A stretch of DNA of 7,408 bases. It comes from Belnapia sp. Lineage in GTDB: Bacteria; Pseudomonadota; Alphaproteobacteria; Acetobacterales; Acetobacteraceae. Shown here one piece after another: positions 6,511 to 7,408 of the stretch (the first letter of the stretch is position 1; each line of letters starts with the position of its first letter). Where the stretch lies: positions 1 through 7,408 of the forward strand of contig JAQGIA010000013.1 of NCBI GenBank assembly GCA_028291445.1, written 5' to 3'. Both the position numbers and the translations under genes were made by a program. A model generated the notes under the pieces. The model ran no database searches. It worked only from the letters and a program-made list of their open reading frames with translations, and was not told the DNA's origin.

Positions 6511-7408
6511 GTCCGGGGCTCCGGCGGCCGGCGCATGTGCCATTCGGTCGCCTGCTCATAGGCATGGCCGATGCGCAGCACCGTGGCCTCGGCGAAGTTG
6601 CGGCCGGCGATCTGCAGGGACAGCGGCAACCCGTTGGCGGCGAAGCCGGCCGGCAGGCACAACGCCGGATGGCCGGTGACGTTGAAAGCGGCGGTGATCG
6701 GCTGGGCGATGCGCCAGGGCCCGTCGTCGGAGTCGGCGGCGGCCGGCGCCGCGCCATGCGCCGGGGCCGAGAGGATGGCGTCGACATCCCGGAACAGCTC
6801 ATCCACCTCGAGCATCAGGCTGCGGCGCAGGCGCTGGGCCTGGACATACTGCGGCCCGGTGACGAAGGCGCCGAGCATGATGCGTTCCCGCGTGGTGCGG
6901 CCATAGGCCTCCGGCCGGCTGCGCAGGTCCTGCTGGTGGATGGCGAAGGATTCCGCATGGATGATGGTCCAGACCGCCGCCTCGAAGCGCTTCAGCGACG
7001 GCATGGTCACCTCCACCACCTCGGCGCCGAGCTTGGCCAGCACCTCCACCGCCGCGTCGTTGGCGGCGAGCGCCTCGGCATCGATGCCGGCCTCGATGTT
7101 GTAGGCCCGGGCATAGCCGAGGCGGAGACCGCGCACCCCGTCGCGCAGCTGCGCCAGGTAGTCATCGACCGGCACCGGCGCCGAGCCGGGGTCGACCGGG
7201 TCGTGCCCGGCCAGTACCTGCATCGCCAGGGCGCAATCCTCGACCGTTCGGGTCAGCGGCCCGGTATGGTCCATGCTGAACGACAGCGGCACCACCCCGC
7301 GGCGGGACAGCCGCCCATAGGTCGGCTTCAGCCCGACGCAGCCGGAGAAGGCCGCCGGCAGGCGGATGGAGCCACCGGTATCCGAGCCCATCGCCAGCGC
7401 CATCAGCC
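6507..7408 (-). CDS. Amidase-signature hydrolase, C-terminal part, without tail (amidase 3; 5' end outside window)
   Basis: A third amidase-signature enzyme, of which 299 residues are visible. The frame continues through the right edge: the ATG at 7403 is internal, because it sits only a few codons before the SDTGGSIR nucleophile motif, and roughly 170 N-terminal residues including the catalytic Lys and cis-Ser must lie outside. The visible part has the conserved KPTYGRLSRRGV, DHTGPLTRTVEDCA and GLPLSLQIAGR blocks. Unlike amidases 1 and 2 it stops at ATEWHMRRPPEPRT, where the linker starts in the other two, so it has no AtzG-like tail. Its TGA overlaps the amidase 2 ATG. It is more divergent in the middle region (GYARAYNIEAGID, RTTRERIMLG), which suggests a different substrate. 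Activity cannot be judged without the N terminus. Confidence 0.9.
   Translation of the reverse strand, partial: LMALAMGSDTGGSIRLPAAFSGCVGLKPTYGRLSRRGVVPLSFSMDHTGPLTRTVEDCALAMQVLAGHDPVDPGSAPVPVDDYLAQLRDGVRGLRLGYARAYNIEAGIDAEALAANDAAVEVLAKLGAEVVEVTMPSLKRFEAAVWTIIHAESFAIHQQDLRSRPEAYGRTTRERIMLGAFVTGPQYVQAQRLRRSLMLEVDELFRDVDAILSAPAHGAAPAAADSDDGPWRIAQPITAAFNVTGHPALCLPAGFAANGLPLSLQIAGRNFAEATVLRIGHAYEQATEWHMRRPPEPRT
6519..6522 (-). promoter_or_regulatory. Ribosome binding site GGAG supporting the amidase 2 start at 6510
   Basis: On the minus strand GGAG is followed by an 8-base spacer and the ATG at 6510-6508. The site lies inside the last codons of amidase 3. Together with the ATGA overlap it favours this start over the ATG at 6543. 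Confidence 0.55.

Noticed and set aside
4969..6561. Plus-strand open frame of 530 codons opposite amidase 2
   Set aside because: It is antisense to a clearly homologous amidase; its translation is Arg/Gly/Ala/Gln-rich without domain motifs. Long antisense frames are expected with strong G/C third-position bias.
6507..7403. ATG at 7403 as the true start of amidase 3
   Set aside because: It lies just before the nucleophile motif, and the frame continues to the window edge; a start here would remove the catalytic Lys and cis-Ser.

Overview
The window is very GC-rich, with strong G/C preference at third codon positions, short intergenic gaps and weak GGAG-type ribosome sites. This fits a high-GC alphaproteobacterium; a Roseomonas-like member of the Acetobacteraceae is my best guess from gene content, but no taxonomic marker is present. 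I found no tRNA, rRNA, CRISPR array, insertion sequence or prophage gene.

Layout: the left edge (2-571, + strand) carries the C-terminal part of an unrecognised protein with a proline-rich linker. A 39-base gap with a short GC palindrome separates it from a convergent, tightly packed minus-strand operon filling the rest of the window (7408 down to 611). In transcription order the operon encodes amidase 3 (5' end beyond the right edge), amidase 2, amidase 1, an (S)-ureidoglycine aminohydrolase (AllE)-type bicupin, a three-His-box membrane desaturase/hydroxylase, and an alpha/beta hydrolase of the homoserine acetyltransferase (MetX)-like group. Every junction is an ATGA overlap or a gap of 2 to 5 bases, so the six genes are almost certainly co-transcribed. 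The promoter lies outside the window.

How they may work together (inference): three amidase-signature hydrolases, two of them with an extra C-terminal helical tail that resembles the AtzG/GatC-type small subunit, sit with an Mn-cupin that in purine catabolism releases ammonia from ureidoglycine. This suggests stepwise nitrogen release from an amide- or ureide-containing compound. The di-iron membrane enzyme and the Ser hydrolase would be unusual in an ordinary allantoin cluster; they could oxidise or deacylate the carbon skeleton. I do not recognise this combination as a described pathway, and it is the most interesting feature of the window. Nothing in the sequence identifies the substrate.
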